A DNA stretch of 64,000 bases from Nemophila menziesii (lineage: Eukaryota > Streptophyta > Magnoliopsida > Boraginales > Hydrophyllaceae), in contig JARWIR010000008.1 of NCBI GenBank assembly GCA_029959085.1, positions 14,866,001 to 14,930,000 on the forward strand. Reading direction: 5' to 3'. The notes beneath the pieces were generated by a model. The model saw only the letters and a list, made by a program, of their open reading frames with translations. It was not told the DNA's origin and searched no databases. A program made the translations under genes and the position numbers. Of this stretch, positions 19,401 to 30,889 are shown in pieces. Positions within the stretch are counted from its first letter, which is position 1, and the number at the start of each line of letters is the position of its first letter.

Positions 19401-22270
19401 AGTTATTATAGGTTTTATAAGCTCCTTAATATTCATAAAGTTCCTTTTTCCCACACTTTTGAAAATGTTATTCAAATGATTAGTGATATCATTATTAACA
19501 TCATCTATATTTTCTAACCAATTCTCCTTCATCATTAGTGACTCTGACTATTTTATTATATTTCCTTCTTTCCTTAGTATTTGCATGAAAAAAATGAAGT
19601 ATATTTATCCCCTCTCTTAAGCCAGTTGTTCCTAGATCTAGAGGCCCAGAAGTCTTCTTCTCTTTTCCATATAACTTCTAGTTTTTTAATAGTGTTTTAT
19701 AGTCCTCCAAATATTCAGTACTTGGGTAATTTGAGATACTTTTAAGTTCCTCCATTAGACCCTATATTTATATGTCTTTTATGTGGTTCTTAAACTTCTT
19801 CTAACTATATGAAATTAGGAGTTTACTACATTTCTTAAGTTTCTGAGTTAAAAAATTTCTTTTAAACCCATATACATGTTTATTATCCTTCCAAACTTTT
19901 GTATTATTTCAAGGCATTCCTTTTCTTTAATCCAAATACTTTCAAAATAAAATCTCTTATCACTTTTAACCCAATCCTCCCCCACGTGAAGTATTTGGGG
20001 AGAGTGGTTAGATCCTACTGCTCGAAACAAAGCTACCCAAGCCGATTAAAATAATCCAGGCCATCTTTTATTACTAAAGGCTCTATCAATTAGAGATTAA
20101 ATCATTTTTTAATACTTCTTTATTGGACCAAGAGTAAGTGCATCCTTCATTCACAATCTCATCAAGCATCTGGTGTTCTATAAACCTATTAAATTGTTTC
20201 ATCGAGTAAGACTGACCCCAGCTTTTTTCTCCAAAATATATCTTATATTGTTGAAATCTATAATAAGATTCCATGGTTCATTGTTACTTGTGGAACATTT
20301 TTTAAACTTTTCCCGACACAAGCTTTTTTTCTTTTTCATATGGTGAACAATACACAAAAGTGGTATATAATTCTATATGTTTAGCATCTTTCATAAGGAA
20401 GTTTTTATAGTTTTGACATTTCTTAGTTATCTTAATATTCAACCCCTATATAGGAAATAAAGCAAGGCCTCCACTAATTCCTTTTGGTTCCACTGTACCA
20501 ATAAAATTCAATTTAATAACTGGCATTTGTCGTCACCAATGATAAAATAGAGTACAAATAACAGGGGAAATGACTCCGCAGAGTACATATCGTAGGTAAG
20601 CAAGAGTGATAAGTAGGTTTATCGTTTTCCACAGGGATTTTTGGGATAAAAGGTTTTCAATATAATGTAACTGCGTAGAGTTTGTAATTCAAATTACGAA
20701 ATACTAAAGGTAAAATTGAAATATTTGTTTGGTTTTAGATCGTTAACAACTATGATAAAATAAATTATAATAAACTTAAACTAAGAATAATAATTAAACA
20801 AGAACGAAAATAAACAACTAACTTAAGTAAAGTTAAACTCGATGAGAAGAATGCTTGAGGATATTGCTAAGTAATATAGAATACCGCTAATTAACTTTGT
20901 TATTCATAAGGGTGAGTGGTTTTGTTGTTCACATTAATCGGGATTCTAGTTCAATCAAGTCCTTGCACGGGCGATCTGAGCTCTCTGCCTTATTCATCAT
21001 CTCGTCTTTCGGGTAGTATTAAGTCCCTCTAACCCTATTGACTACCTAGCGTGCAAGATCCCACCAGCTCAAGGCACTAGGCGCTTGTGTACTAGTTCTG
21101 TATATCGCCCCCCGCTCGGGTTTTAGGTCAATTACGGCAGCTCCGGCTACTTGGCCAAAGCACGGGAGTAATTATAACAAATACACAAAAAATGGAAATA
21201 TAAAATAAAACCCAACTCAATTAAATACCAATATGATATCCCAAATATAATACAATAAACATAAAGCGAAGCAAAATGTATTAAAAAAGCATCCTCAAGC
21301 AGTAATAGTTTAGCTCATAATCGAATTAACACTAATTGAAAAAACTAATTAAAACTAAAGACAAATTCATGTTTAAAATAGGAAATAAGATAAAGTTATT
21401 GTTGATGATAAGAGGATATGGTGATTGGTTAAGGTAGAATGGTTGGGTTCATAGACAAACCCTTGTTCTTCATCTTCCATCTGTTCTGGCGCTTCTCCTC
21501 CTCTTCTGAACTAATGAAATTTGTCTGTATAATGTTGTGTACTAATGGATAATGAAATGAGTGCTGGAAAATGAGCTTATATAGCTTCCAAAAATATTGG
21601 GCCCTCTTTAGGTTTAGGAAATTAGGTTTAGAAAGGGACAACTCCTTTTTACTTAACCAGGTGCAACTATCATAACTTCTTCATCTTTACTCTGAATTGA
21701 ATTTTGTCACTTGACACGCAACCCTGACTTCAAGATTTTTCCAAATCAAAATAAATCAGGTCCAAATCTCTCACCAAAAAGTCGTAGTGACAGAAAAACT
21801 AAGGTACAAGAATCTTCTATTATACGCTCTAACTCCCCAAAGTGGCTCTAAGCTTAATTTTCAGTTTAAATTGGGGTTTCTCTTGACTCTTTGACTTTTT
21901 CTCCTCATCTTGGACCCTTGTGAAAAGCATGTACCTAAAAGCTACACACTAAACACACCATTAAAGTACAAAAATATTTATAAACAGTCATAAGTCCAAA
22001 ATAAGAAGTGAAAGTTCAATATAGAAAATAATAGGGAAAACTCTCTCACTTAGGCTCAATAAAATCTCAAAATAATGTCTCGTGAATGGATTTATTCATC
22101 ACAAAAATAGAGACATCAATAACCTTTTCCAATTTCTTAAGAGTAGAGAAAGGGTTTCTAGTTTCTGAAAGAAAGAGTACATGTGGTTGGTATTTAGAAT
22201 AAATACCAATTAGGGTCTAGACTGTCAAGGATGTGCCAATTCCCTAACAATTCCATGCATCTTGTATCAT
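16434..22270 (-). pseudogene. LINE ORF2: endonuclease, reverse transcriptase, zf-RVT, RNase H (decayed)
   Basis: Reading on -: the endonuclease start WNC.GIG and YQPHVLFLSET near 22260-22160; after the LTR insertion, FNRFIEHQMLDEIVNEGCTYSWSN (20086-20274); linker and RT entry with INELGANKVPGHDGYPGFF (19281-19535); the RT active-site box as FIDDS near 18640-18660 (YxDD type); MNTALLGKQTCNLL (17966-18244); the zf-RVT MWRIILDLRVTPKIKNFMWR with LIFACPWARVVW (17242-17562); RNase H end FGGRDRNKVTDWVAKY (16440-16855). ORF2 nicks DNA and copies LINE RNA into it. Stops and frameshifts throughout: non-functional. Confidence 0.85.
20521..22118 (-). mobile_element. Solo LTR A (1,598 bp) inside the LINE endonuclease
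   Basis: Exact 5-bp duplication ATAAC (20516-20520 and 22119-22123). On - it starts TGATGTCTC and ends CAAATGCCA. It shares start, end and internal phrases (AAAATAATGTCT, GTTTTCCC) with the LTRs at 45026, 48456 and 51184. Only one LTR and no internal region: LTR-LTR recombination product. The family's primer site after LTR C (TTGGCGCCGCTGCC) points to a Ty3-type element. Confidence 0.9.
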
Positions 22271-22319
22271 TCTAACTTCTAGGATTGATGTAGGTCAATC
22301 ACGTAAACTTGTTAAAACT

Positions 22320-24050
22320 CTTGGTTCCCATCCAAAAAGTTGTGATTTTCCTTGTTCTTCTTGTTATCATCTTCTCTTGGTTCAGCTTCTACCTTATTCC
22401 TCTTACTAAAATTGCCACTTTGAATCGACCATATTTTCTTTTGTCTATTTATGCTCGTTTGGCTCACACTAAGTTTCTTAGTGTTTCTGCTCAAAGACTT
22501 AAATGATTGGCGTGACGACTACATGGTTTTATATCTCTCTTTACCCAACTCTGGGTTTGGATTTGAACTTTTCGATACTTATTCGGGATATTTGGTTCAA
22601 GGGTTTTTGGAGATTTCATGAAAGAGAGTGAAGTGGTTTTCTCTGTGGTTGATATTTGGGGTTGTAAATCCATCAGAGCTAGGATTATGTGATGGTACAA
22701 GGTGAATTAGGGAAAAAGGGGGTAAGGGTTCGCCGCTTTTGGAGTTGAGGTAGAATGAGATGGGTTAGGTCGAGCAGCGTACAAAATAGATAGTAGTGGG
22801 TTATTATAAGATGTTATGTTATGTTGGGTATTAAGAGTTGGGTTAAGTGGTTGTATTGGGTTTAAATGAAGTATTGGGCTTGAAATAGGTAGAGTTTTGT
22901 TTGGGTCACTTGGGCTTAGGTTGGGATATATACCAAAATTTAAGTCTTCCACACGTGGTTGTGGGGGTCTCAAGTTTTTTTTCCATCTCACCAAGATTGG
23001 AAAATTCATTCTCCTATTCTTTGAAAAACTTATTTTTCTCTTATCTTTCATATTATTTTCCTCCACTACCGCTCGTGTTGTACCCTCTCCCATAACCGTC
23101 CTTGATTTTCGTTTTCTCTAGAACTTTGTATCTTTGCATCAATTACTACCCATAGTACTAATGAATTCAAACACGTTTTTAGTCATTTTCACTCTGTTAC
23201 CCTCTCTGTTATTGGGTTGGCTCAACACCACCGGTTTGAGAGTATTGATTTTAGCGTTCCAACTCGCCTTGGAAGCCTTCTTAGCACCATGAATAAACTT
23301 TGAAGCTTCTTTTGCTTTGAAAAAAAAGTTTATTGAAAAGGTCCTCTAGTCGATATCTTGATCCAACTTCCCAATTTGGTTGAAACCTTACTATTTTTAC
23401 AGAAGTGTTCTTCATGACCAAAAAGAGAACAACTATAGCATACCTACCCTATATCTTGATATCTAAAAATTGATTCACGCCAGAGTATTTTCATTTTTCT
23501 AGAAATTGATTATGGGTATTGGCGGATTCCTGAGATCCCAATCAACCCTAATTCTTGTATTAAGTTTTTATCAATTTCAAGTGTATTAGGTAACTCTATC
23601 TTATGAACTTGGCAATATAACCTACTAATTTCTTAATACACTTCATTGTGAGTAGATTAGTTGGTATACCCAATAGTTGAATCCACAAAGTCGTGTTCTT
23701 GACTTCATTTCCACCATTATCCTTGTATTGATAATAGCAAAAAATTAACAATAATAGTCCATGGTCTCTGATCCCTAATTTTGTTCTTATCTTCATCACA
23801 CCTGAACTTGATAATCATTGAGTTTGAACTTAGTTTTTCTACTTCAACTTGATGTTTAGTGTCCAGTATTTATTAATATGATTTTTGATGAATGTGAAAT
23901 TCACCTTCTCTTGTACCAATAGTTTAGTCACTATTTTTGGCTCATTAATAGGTTTATATTTCGAGTATTGATTAGGAGAAATAACGAGCTCATTATTGTT
24001 TTCTAGGGATGTGAGGACGTATAGAAATTCATGACTTTGGAAGGAAGAGT
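22320..24050 (-). pseudogene. LINE ORF1 (nucleic-acid-binding, zinc-knuckle protein), decayed
   Basis: The minus strand holds a DUF4283-like segment (TTLWIQLLGIPTNLLTMKCI, 23596-23799) and then a CCHC knuckle CYSCSLFGHEEHFC near 23405-23455. A Pro/Asn/Ser-rich C-terminal part follows (22707-23093). This is the usual ORF1 of plant L1 LINEs, which packages LINE RNA. Frames are broken several times. Confidence 0.75.
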
Positions 24051-24194
24051 TAAGTTTGAAGATTTGTTGGAGAAGGGAAGACTAAAATGGTTAAAGAAGA
24101 GGATTAAACGGGAATAAAAAGTGAGAAAAAACTAGAAGACAACAAAGGATTAAAGCTAAAAAATAAGTTTTTAGGAAGAAAATAATGGTTTGTT

Positions 24195-24302
<108 letters not shown>

Positions 24303-24341
24303 CATCACTGTAATCAGAGTTTACTATGTTTATTGATAGTA

Positions 24342-25979
24342 AAGTAAGAGCTATTTTACATGTACTTCTCCTTTGCACCATAGAGGTTATATTTCAGAAT
24401 TTGTTTCCTTCGAATTTTAAGTTAGCCTCGGATCTTGTAGAATTGAATTGTTCCTTTTATTTTTATTTTTAGAATGTGGATAGTTCGGGTCAGTTTACAC
24501 GTATCATGACTAATTCCACGAAAAATGTGCACATCTTCCTATGCATACCCCAGGTAAAATATCAAGGAGGAGATCCAAACCTTGTACCTCATCTTTCACA
24601 CCTTTTAGTGAAGAAAAATAGTAAGACACTGTCCAATTAAACAATTTAAATGATAATTTCTTTTATTACTTTATAGTTGAATTATATATTTTTGAAAATT
24701 TTAAATTGTGAGTAAACTACTAGAGTAAATGCAATAGAAATTACTTAATAATATTTATGCTAGTATAAATTATCTGGAACGAAAAAAACAGTCCATCATA
24801 GTAAATCTATGACATAAGAGAAAATCAACCCGAAAATACACAATACAATAAGAATAAAGCTTGGAAACGGTAGAAGATTTATGCTAAATGAGCTAAAAGT
24901 TGTGTTATTAATTTTATAAGTTAAAAAAATATTATAAACAGCAATGTAAAAAGGAAAGTACAAAATAAATAAATTACTTGTAGAATTTCGAATTGGATCT
25001 ACTCTCTTTAAAGTATTTAGGCCACGTACTGGTATCTTATGTTTGTTGGCTTCAACCTACTAGATACAACGACAAAACTTTTTGGAAAAACAGTCACGAA
25101 TTCTTCAGAATTTCAATGTACTTGATAATGACACTTCTTTTCTCTCTCTCTCTAATAATTTTAATCTTAATGTTTTAAAAACTGAAATCAGTCAAATGTT
25201 TGAATTATCCAACTATATGTAGAAAATGAATAGGCAGCTAGATTTCGATTAAAAAGAGTTATGATTTTAAGAATTAGAAGTTGTGTCACGTTAGTTAGTG
25301 AAAGATATAACTATTAGGTATGGCCCAATGTTAATGGATCTTTATTACTTATTACACATTAACTATTTTGTATGACCCAATGGTAATACTAATGGCTTTC
25401 ACATGAAAACAAAAATTAAACAACTATTGTGTCTGCCCAATAGTAAAATATTAGAATTTTCAAATTCGTTCTTTCACCTTTACTATATAATATAAACATA
25501 CAAATAAATAAATAAAAAATTTATTTTCTCCAAAATTTCATGACTATATTTCTCATTCGACATCAAAAGATTTTTAAGCAAGTGAATTATTGTGTTAGTC
25601 ATTCCAATTAGATAAATGTATCAATCAAGCCATCGTCAACCCGGTAATACTTGGATAAAACCTATTTGACCAAAAATACTCACATGAATGAAATTGACTA
25701 ACCAAATATAAAATATGCAAGAGCATGCTAAACACGAGATAGGGTGAGAGAGAAGTGGAGAAAAATACTATGTTGAGAAAGGTATCTTTTGGCCTTGAAC
25801 CTTCTCTAGTAAGGGTTATCAGATTTACTTGCTAACCCATGAACATGATGTCTTGAACTGTTCAATGTTTGTCTAAACCAATTCAATAGATTTTTACATA
25901 ATATCCTTCAAAATATATTTTGGTTCTCAAAGTTGTGTCTAGATACGGCCCTGGAACACTAATGGTATATCATGAATAC
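24342..25979. other. AT-rich intergenic sequence, no gene recognised
   Basis: Only short chance frames. Probably the continuation of the pre-LINE locus. Confidence 0.5.
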
Positions 25980-26286
25980 TGTTGGAGAATGTTGCCCTAG
26001 AAAGATCTCGTAGGGTGTCCAACATATGTTATTCACTCAATCATATGTTATCTAAGATACAATAACCATTTAAAGTTTAATTGTTTATTCAATGATATAT
26101 GTTTAGTATCTAGTTTGTACTGGGAATGGTTAGGGAAGGTCTTCCCACAGAGCGTCGAACTGAACTGCAGTTTTATGATTTGGTTTTCCCTTTGAACCTA
26201 GATTCTGGGATCCCTAATTTACTAGGTAGGGTTTCCATCATGGAAATTAAATTTTATAGGCTTAAGACCCAGTCCCCTTGACAACA
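25980..26286 (-). repeat. Copia 3' LTR
   Basis: 307 bp with TGTTG..CAACA ends, a TATAAAATTTAA box on -, and a purine-rich tract just outside. Confidence 0.7.
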
Positions 26287-28032
26287 CTCCTACTTTCTCT
26301 CTTTGTAGACCTTTCGTTAGTGGATCTGCTATGTTCTCCTCTGATCAAACATAATCAATTGTGATAACTCCGTTTGAAAGTAGTTGTCTGACAATATCGT
26401 GTAGACAACGTATGTGTCTAGACAAACTGTTAAAGATCTCATTTAGTGCCCTAACGATGGTACTTTAACTATCACAGTGTATGCAGATAACTGGCATAGG
26501 TTTTGGCCAATTTGGAATATCCTTTAAAATGTTTCGAAGCCACTCAGCTTCCTCGGTAGCTTTGTCCAAAGATATAAACTCATATTCCATGGTGGATCTG
26601 GCAATGCACATTTTCTTAGTGGATTTCCAAGACACGATTGCTCCTCCGAACATATAGAGAAATCCATGTGTGGATTTTGAGTTTATAGAGTCTGATATCT
26701 ATTTTTCATGGAATATTCTTCTAGTACAACTGGATTTCCTTTGTGTAGAAGTCCTTCATTCATAGTGTATCTAAGATACCTTAGAACTCTTAAAATAGTA
26801 ATCCAATGGTTCTTACCCAAATTGTTTGTAAACCTACTTAGCTTGTAAACTACATGAGAAATATCAGGCCTAGTGAATTTTTTTAGGTACATTAGACTCC
26901 TTATACCACGAGAGTATTCTAAATGGTCCATCGTATCACCAGTGTTCTTAGCAAGATGTAAGCTTACATCAACATGTGTCTTAGTGATAATTGTGTCGAT
27001 ATTACTGAATATGTTTAATACATTCTTAATGTAGTAAGAATGAGATAGTATTATTCCTTGAGATGTTTTAAGAATCTTGATGCCCAAAATAACATTTGCA
27101 AGGCCTAGATCTTTCATGTCAAATGAGTCTGAAAGCATTTTCTTGGTGGAGGTAATCACATCTTTCTAACCTCGGTCAAGATATTGTCCATATATAGGCA
27201 CACAATGTCATTTTGTTTTACATTATCATATTTTTCACATTCATTTATCTTGGAATCGTTCGAGATGGTGCCTGATTTAGACTATATAGATATTTAACAA
27301 GTTTATATACTTGCTTCTCTTTACCTGGAACAATATAACCCTCGGGTTGTTCTATGTATATCTCTTTCTTTAGTTCTTTATTTAGGAAAGCTACCATTAC
27401 ATCCATTTGATGAATTTTGAGCTTTTATATCAAAGTTATATCAATTAATATTAGAATGGATGATATTCTCGTGACTGGAGAATATGTTTTACAATAGTCA
27501 AGTCGTTCCCTTTGATTATAACCTTTCACAACAAGACGAGTCGTGTAATTTTTATTGGATCCATCGATTTTCAATTTCTTTTTGAATATTTATTTGCATC
27601 CTAGGGGTTTACTCCCACGAGGGAAATCCACTGGTTCTCATGTATGGTTTTGCATTATAGAATCTATCTCGCTATTTATCGCTTCTTTCTATAAGGGGCG
27701 TTAGAGTTTGACATAGCCTTTTTGAATGTTCATGGTTCGTCATCTAGCATATAAGCTAGGAACCAGGACCAAAGTATGTAGAGGTCTTCATCCTCTTACT
27801 TGTTCTTGGTTCTTCCTTGTAATGACTCTTGCTCTTTGGTTGGCAACAATTTTTTGATCTTACTCTTCTTGAATTTCATCGTGTATTTTTTAAGGAACCA
27901 GATTCTTATGTGGTTTTCTACGGAAAAGATGTTTCAAAGAAATATGCATTTATATATTTGATTAACGAATTTATGTGTATATTAACGTGACAATACTTGT
28001 GCACATGAACCTATATGCAACACTATTGTGAG

Positions 28033-28405
28033 CAGTGTTTAAAAAGGCGCTAGGCACTAGGCAGGCGGGCGACCACCTTCGAGAGCCTAAGGGACTAGGC
28101 GGGCGCCTAGGCATTTTCTTGGTAGGCGGTTTTAATTTTTATTTAAATATTTGTTTGGGTTTGTATAATTTATAAAATAGATTTATATAATTTTTTGTTT
28201 TAAAAAAAAGAGTTTTTAAACTTTTTGTATTAAAAAATAGATTTGTTTACTTTTTTAGCTTCCAGACCGCCTAAACGGCCGCCTGGATCCGCCTAGGCGC
28301 CGCCTAAACCCGCATGGGCCCTTCTGGGACCGCCTGGGCCATTTCTAAAAGTTACATTACCTTCTAGCGCCTAGGCGGTCGCCTAGGCCGATATTTAAAA
28401 CATTG
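28033..28405. mobile_element. hAT-type MITE 1 (GCCTAGGCG-rich)
   Basis: Ends CAGTGTTTAAAAAGGC / CAATGTTTTAAATATCGG (inverted), with an 8-bp duplication ATTGTGAG / GTTGTGAG (7 of 8). The interior has many GCCTAGGCG-like palindromes at both ends and an AT-rich centre. 373 bp, no coding. Confidence 0.82.
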
Positions 28406-28453
28406 GTTGTGAGCATATCCAGTAAAGATGCATTCAGTGTCTTTGGTCCTATC

Positions 28454-28845
28454 CTCAGTTCTAAAAATCAGCTTAGACGGGTCTAGGTGCTAGAAGGTAG
28501 CCTACCTTCCAGAAATGGCCCATGAGGAAAAGCTTATTTTTTAACACAAAAAATTATGTTAACCTTATCTAAAAATTACACAAACTCAAATAATTATTCA
28601 AATGTAATCGATTATCATTCACTTAAATTGTATAATGATGTTTCTAAGAAATATATATATAATTTTGTGAGTTTTTTTTAATTGTGTTTCCTTATTATTT
28701 CTAGTATATTATGTGGAATTGAAAATAAATAAACTAATAATGTATGCTACTCATAAATAAAACTCAAAACCACCTAGGAGAAAAACGCCTAAACTCTGCC
28801 TAGGCTCGATCCCCCTCCTAGCGTCTAGCATTTTTTAGAACACTA
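28454..28845. mobile_element. hAT-type MITE 2, related to MITE 1
   Basis: Exact 8-bp duplication GTCCTATC (28446-28453 and 28846-28853). Inverted ends CTCAGTTCTAAAAAT / TAGTGTTCTAAAAAA, and internal CTTAGACG / TAGGCTCG phrases like a decayed MITE 1. 392 bp. Confidence 0.8.
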
Positions 28846-29330
28846 GTCCTATCTTGACCACTTTGGGAGCTGGGATTACTACCTTTGCTATGCCTCTCCA
28901 AACTTATAAGTATTTGAAGAAATATGGTTTTCCTTTCTATAATTCATAAAGAGTTATGTCAATCTTCTTATGTGGTACCTTGTTAATGATGGTTTGTCGT
29001 GAGAAAAGTCTATCCCCACAAGTTATGTGGTAACCCTGAGTTGATCAACAAAGCGTTTATACTTTCCTTCAATGTGCGATTTTTGCGTTCAACAATACCG
29101 TTTTGTTGATGTGAATATAGAGTCGTGGTTTGATGGATGATTCATGTTCGGTGCAAAACTTATCAAAAGAGACATATATTCTCTTTCCCTATCTGTTATA
29201 AGATTCTTAGTGTTTTTACTTGGTTGATTTTCACTACCATTTCGTATTTTTTAAATGCTTCTTAGGTGGGAGATAATCCGGTGAAAAGCTATCTGCAGAA
29301 GTTGGTTCCGGGACTGGATATTAAATTGTA

Positions 29331-29846
29331 GGGTTAAGAACGTCTTTGTAGCTCGGCGGTTCAAAGATATCAAAAATATTTCCTGGTGGTGATGTGTCGT
29401 GAGTTTGATTGATTGTCAGCAACAAATTTCTCGGCAAAGTGTGAATTGAATTGGCTAACGACGAATAAAAGTTGTACCTATTAGATGTTGGTGATGGCTA
29501 CAGATCGTTGGAATAGTTTAGTGACAGCGACGACAGAGGACGTTGGCTCGCAACCAGTGTGATTACCTGACTAATACGCCGACGGATTCGTAAAGTTTCC
29601 TAACTAACGAGAAGAAATAATTCTGGCAAGGTGTTTTGCAACTTTTTATTCTTAGATAAGAAAGAAATAATATATATTAAATAGAAAGATTTATTTTAAT
29701 TGTTTTATAGTTATTTTTTGAAGATATTATAGTCAAAAAATTTAAAATGGAAAAAGAAATTACTGACCTATATTTAAAAAAGAATATTATGTTTTAAACT
29801 TATTTAGCAAAAACTATCCCAAACTGTATCGGTGCTGCAATTATCA
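29331..29846. other. Unassigned sequence between copia relic and hAT element
   Basis: No frame or repeat recognised; may contain the diverged copia 5' region. Confidence 0.4.
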
Positions 29847-29854
29847 ATCCCGCT

Positions 29855-30599
29855 TAGGGCTGTAAATGAACCAAGCGGCTCGCGAGCAGCTCGAGCTCGG
29901 CTCGGAAAAAGCTTGACTCGAGATCGTTCGTTAAATTAAACGAGCCGAGCTCGAGCCTAAAACCGAGCTCGTTTATTAAACGAGCCGAGCCGGGCCTGTT
30001 CGCGAGCTTTTCTGAAAAGCTCGTGAAAAATATAAATAAATTATAAATATCTATTGCATATTGATATTTGACGATTAAAAAGTTAAAACCAATTACTATA
30101 TTAAAAAAACTTATCTTATCCCAACACTTACATGTCACTCTCCCCTCTACCTACTTAATTATAAAAAATCATTCAAAATTTAACAATCCAAAGAAAGAAT
30201 ACGTGATTGTATTTAGTGATAGTTTACAATAGTCAATTACGTTCTAATTAAAAATTTATATAATTAAAAGATTTGCAACAATCTATCTTATAATTAATCC
30301 ATAAAAGCCTACGATAAAAGAAGGGATTTCTAACTCGAAATAGATTTAAACAAGCTTTTAAGCTCGAGCTCGAACTCGAAATAGATTTAAACAAGCTTTT
30401 GAGCTCGAGCTCGAGCTCGAAACACTTTTAAACGAGCTTTCGAGCTCGAGCTCGAGCTCTGTTATATTCTAACGAGCCGAGCTCGAACACTAACTTCAAA
30501 GCTCGGCTCGAACTCGAGCTCGGTTCGTTTAAATTTATAAATAAATAAACAAGCCTGTACATCTACTATTCGGCTTGGCTCGGCTCGTTTACAGCCCTA
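29855..30599. mobile_element. Non-autonomous hAT element rich in GAGCTCG repeats
   Basis: Ends TAGGGCTGTAAATGA and, inverted, TAGGGCTGTAAACGAG; exact 8-bp duplication ATCCCGCT (29847-29854, 30600-30607). The ends carry many AGCTCGAGCTCG/CGAGCCGAGC phrases in inverted order; the middle is AT-rich. The 94-aa frame on - is not a recognisable protein. 745 bp; likely mobilised by an Ac/hAT transposase elsewhere. Confidence 0.9.
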
Positions 30600-30889
30600 A
30601 TCCCGCTAGTCGTTAGAAATTTATGCGCATTAGTATTAATTTTGATAATAGTAGATTTTTTCTTGAAAATATCTCGTACTTATTTCATATTCTCATCTTA
30701 TCCAACTTGATCAGTAATACTATTTCGTCCGGATTCTTCTACTTGTCAATTGTTTTATAGCTCAAAATTTAATCGTTAATTCGTATCAACAATGTTAAAA
30801 ATAAAATGTACATATGACAATTTGTTTTCTTTTGTCTTAGTCTCCACGGAATTACGTAGATATTCGTACTACTTATATTTATTCTTATC

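Larger units (their letters stand above)
26465..29160 (-). pseudogene. Copia pol: integrase end, reverse transcriptase, RNase H (decayed)
   Basis: On -: HQQNGIVERKNRTLK near 29100 (integrase end); after the MITEs, GSKPLGCKWIFKKKLKIDGS near 27600 and DVMVAFLNKELKKEIYIEQP near 27380 (RT); MKDLGLANVILGIKILKTSQ (26683-27159) and YSRGIRSLMYLKKFTRPDIS, the standard copia RT end; then SWKSTKKMCIARSTMEYEF (26465-26653), RNase H. Multiple stops. The protein would copy element RNA into DNA and insert it; this copy cannot. Confidence 0.88.
25980..29330 (-). mobile_element. Ty1/copia retrotransposon, one LTR plus pol, 5' part missing
   Basis: The LTR (25980-26286) is followed on - by a purine tract (AGAGAAAGTAGGAG) and pol read backwards: RNase H, reverse transcriptase, integrase end. 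Pol is interrupted by two hAT-type MITEs (28033-28405, 28454-28845). No second LTR is seen right of 29.3 kb, so the 5' end is lost or diverged; the right edge is approximate. Confidence 0.8.

Noticed and set aside
24993..25178. 61-aa frame MDLLSLKYLGHV...
   Set aside because: No motif, hydrophobic T-rich tail, no splice or promoter context.
28033..28405. GC-rich islands as a CpG-island promoter
   Set aside because: Explained by the palindromic ends of a hAT-type MITE with an 8-bp duplication.
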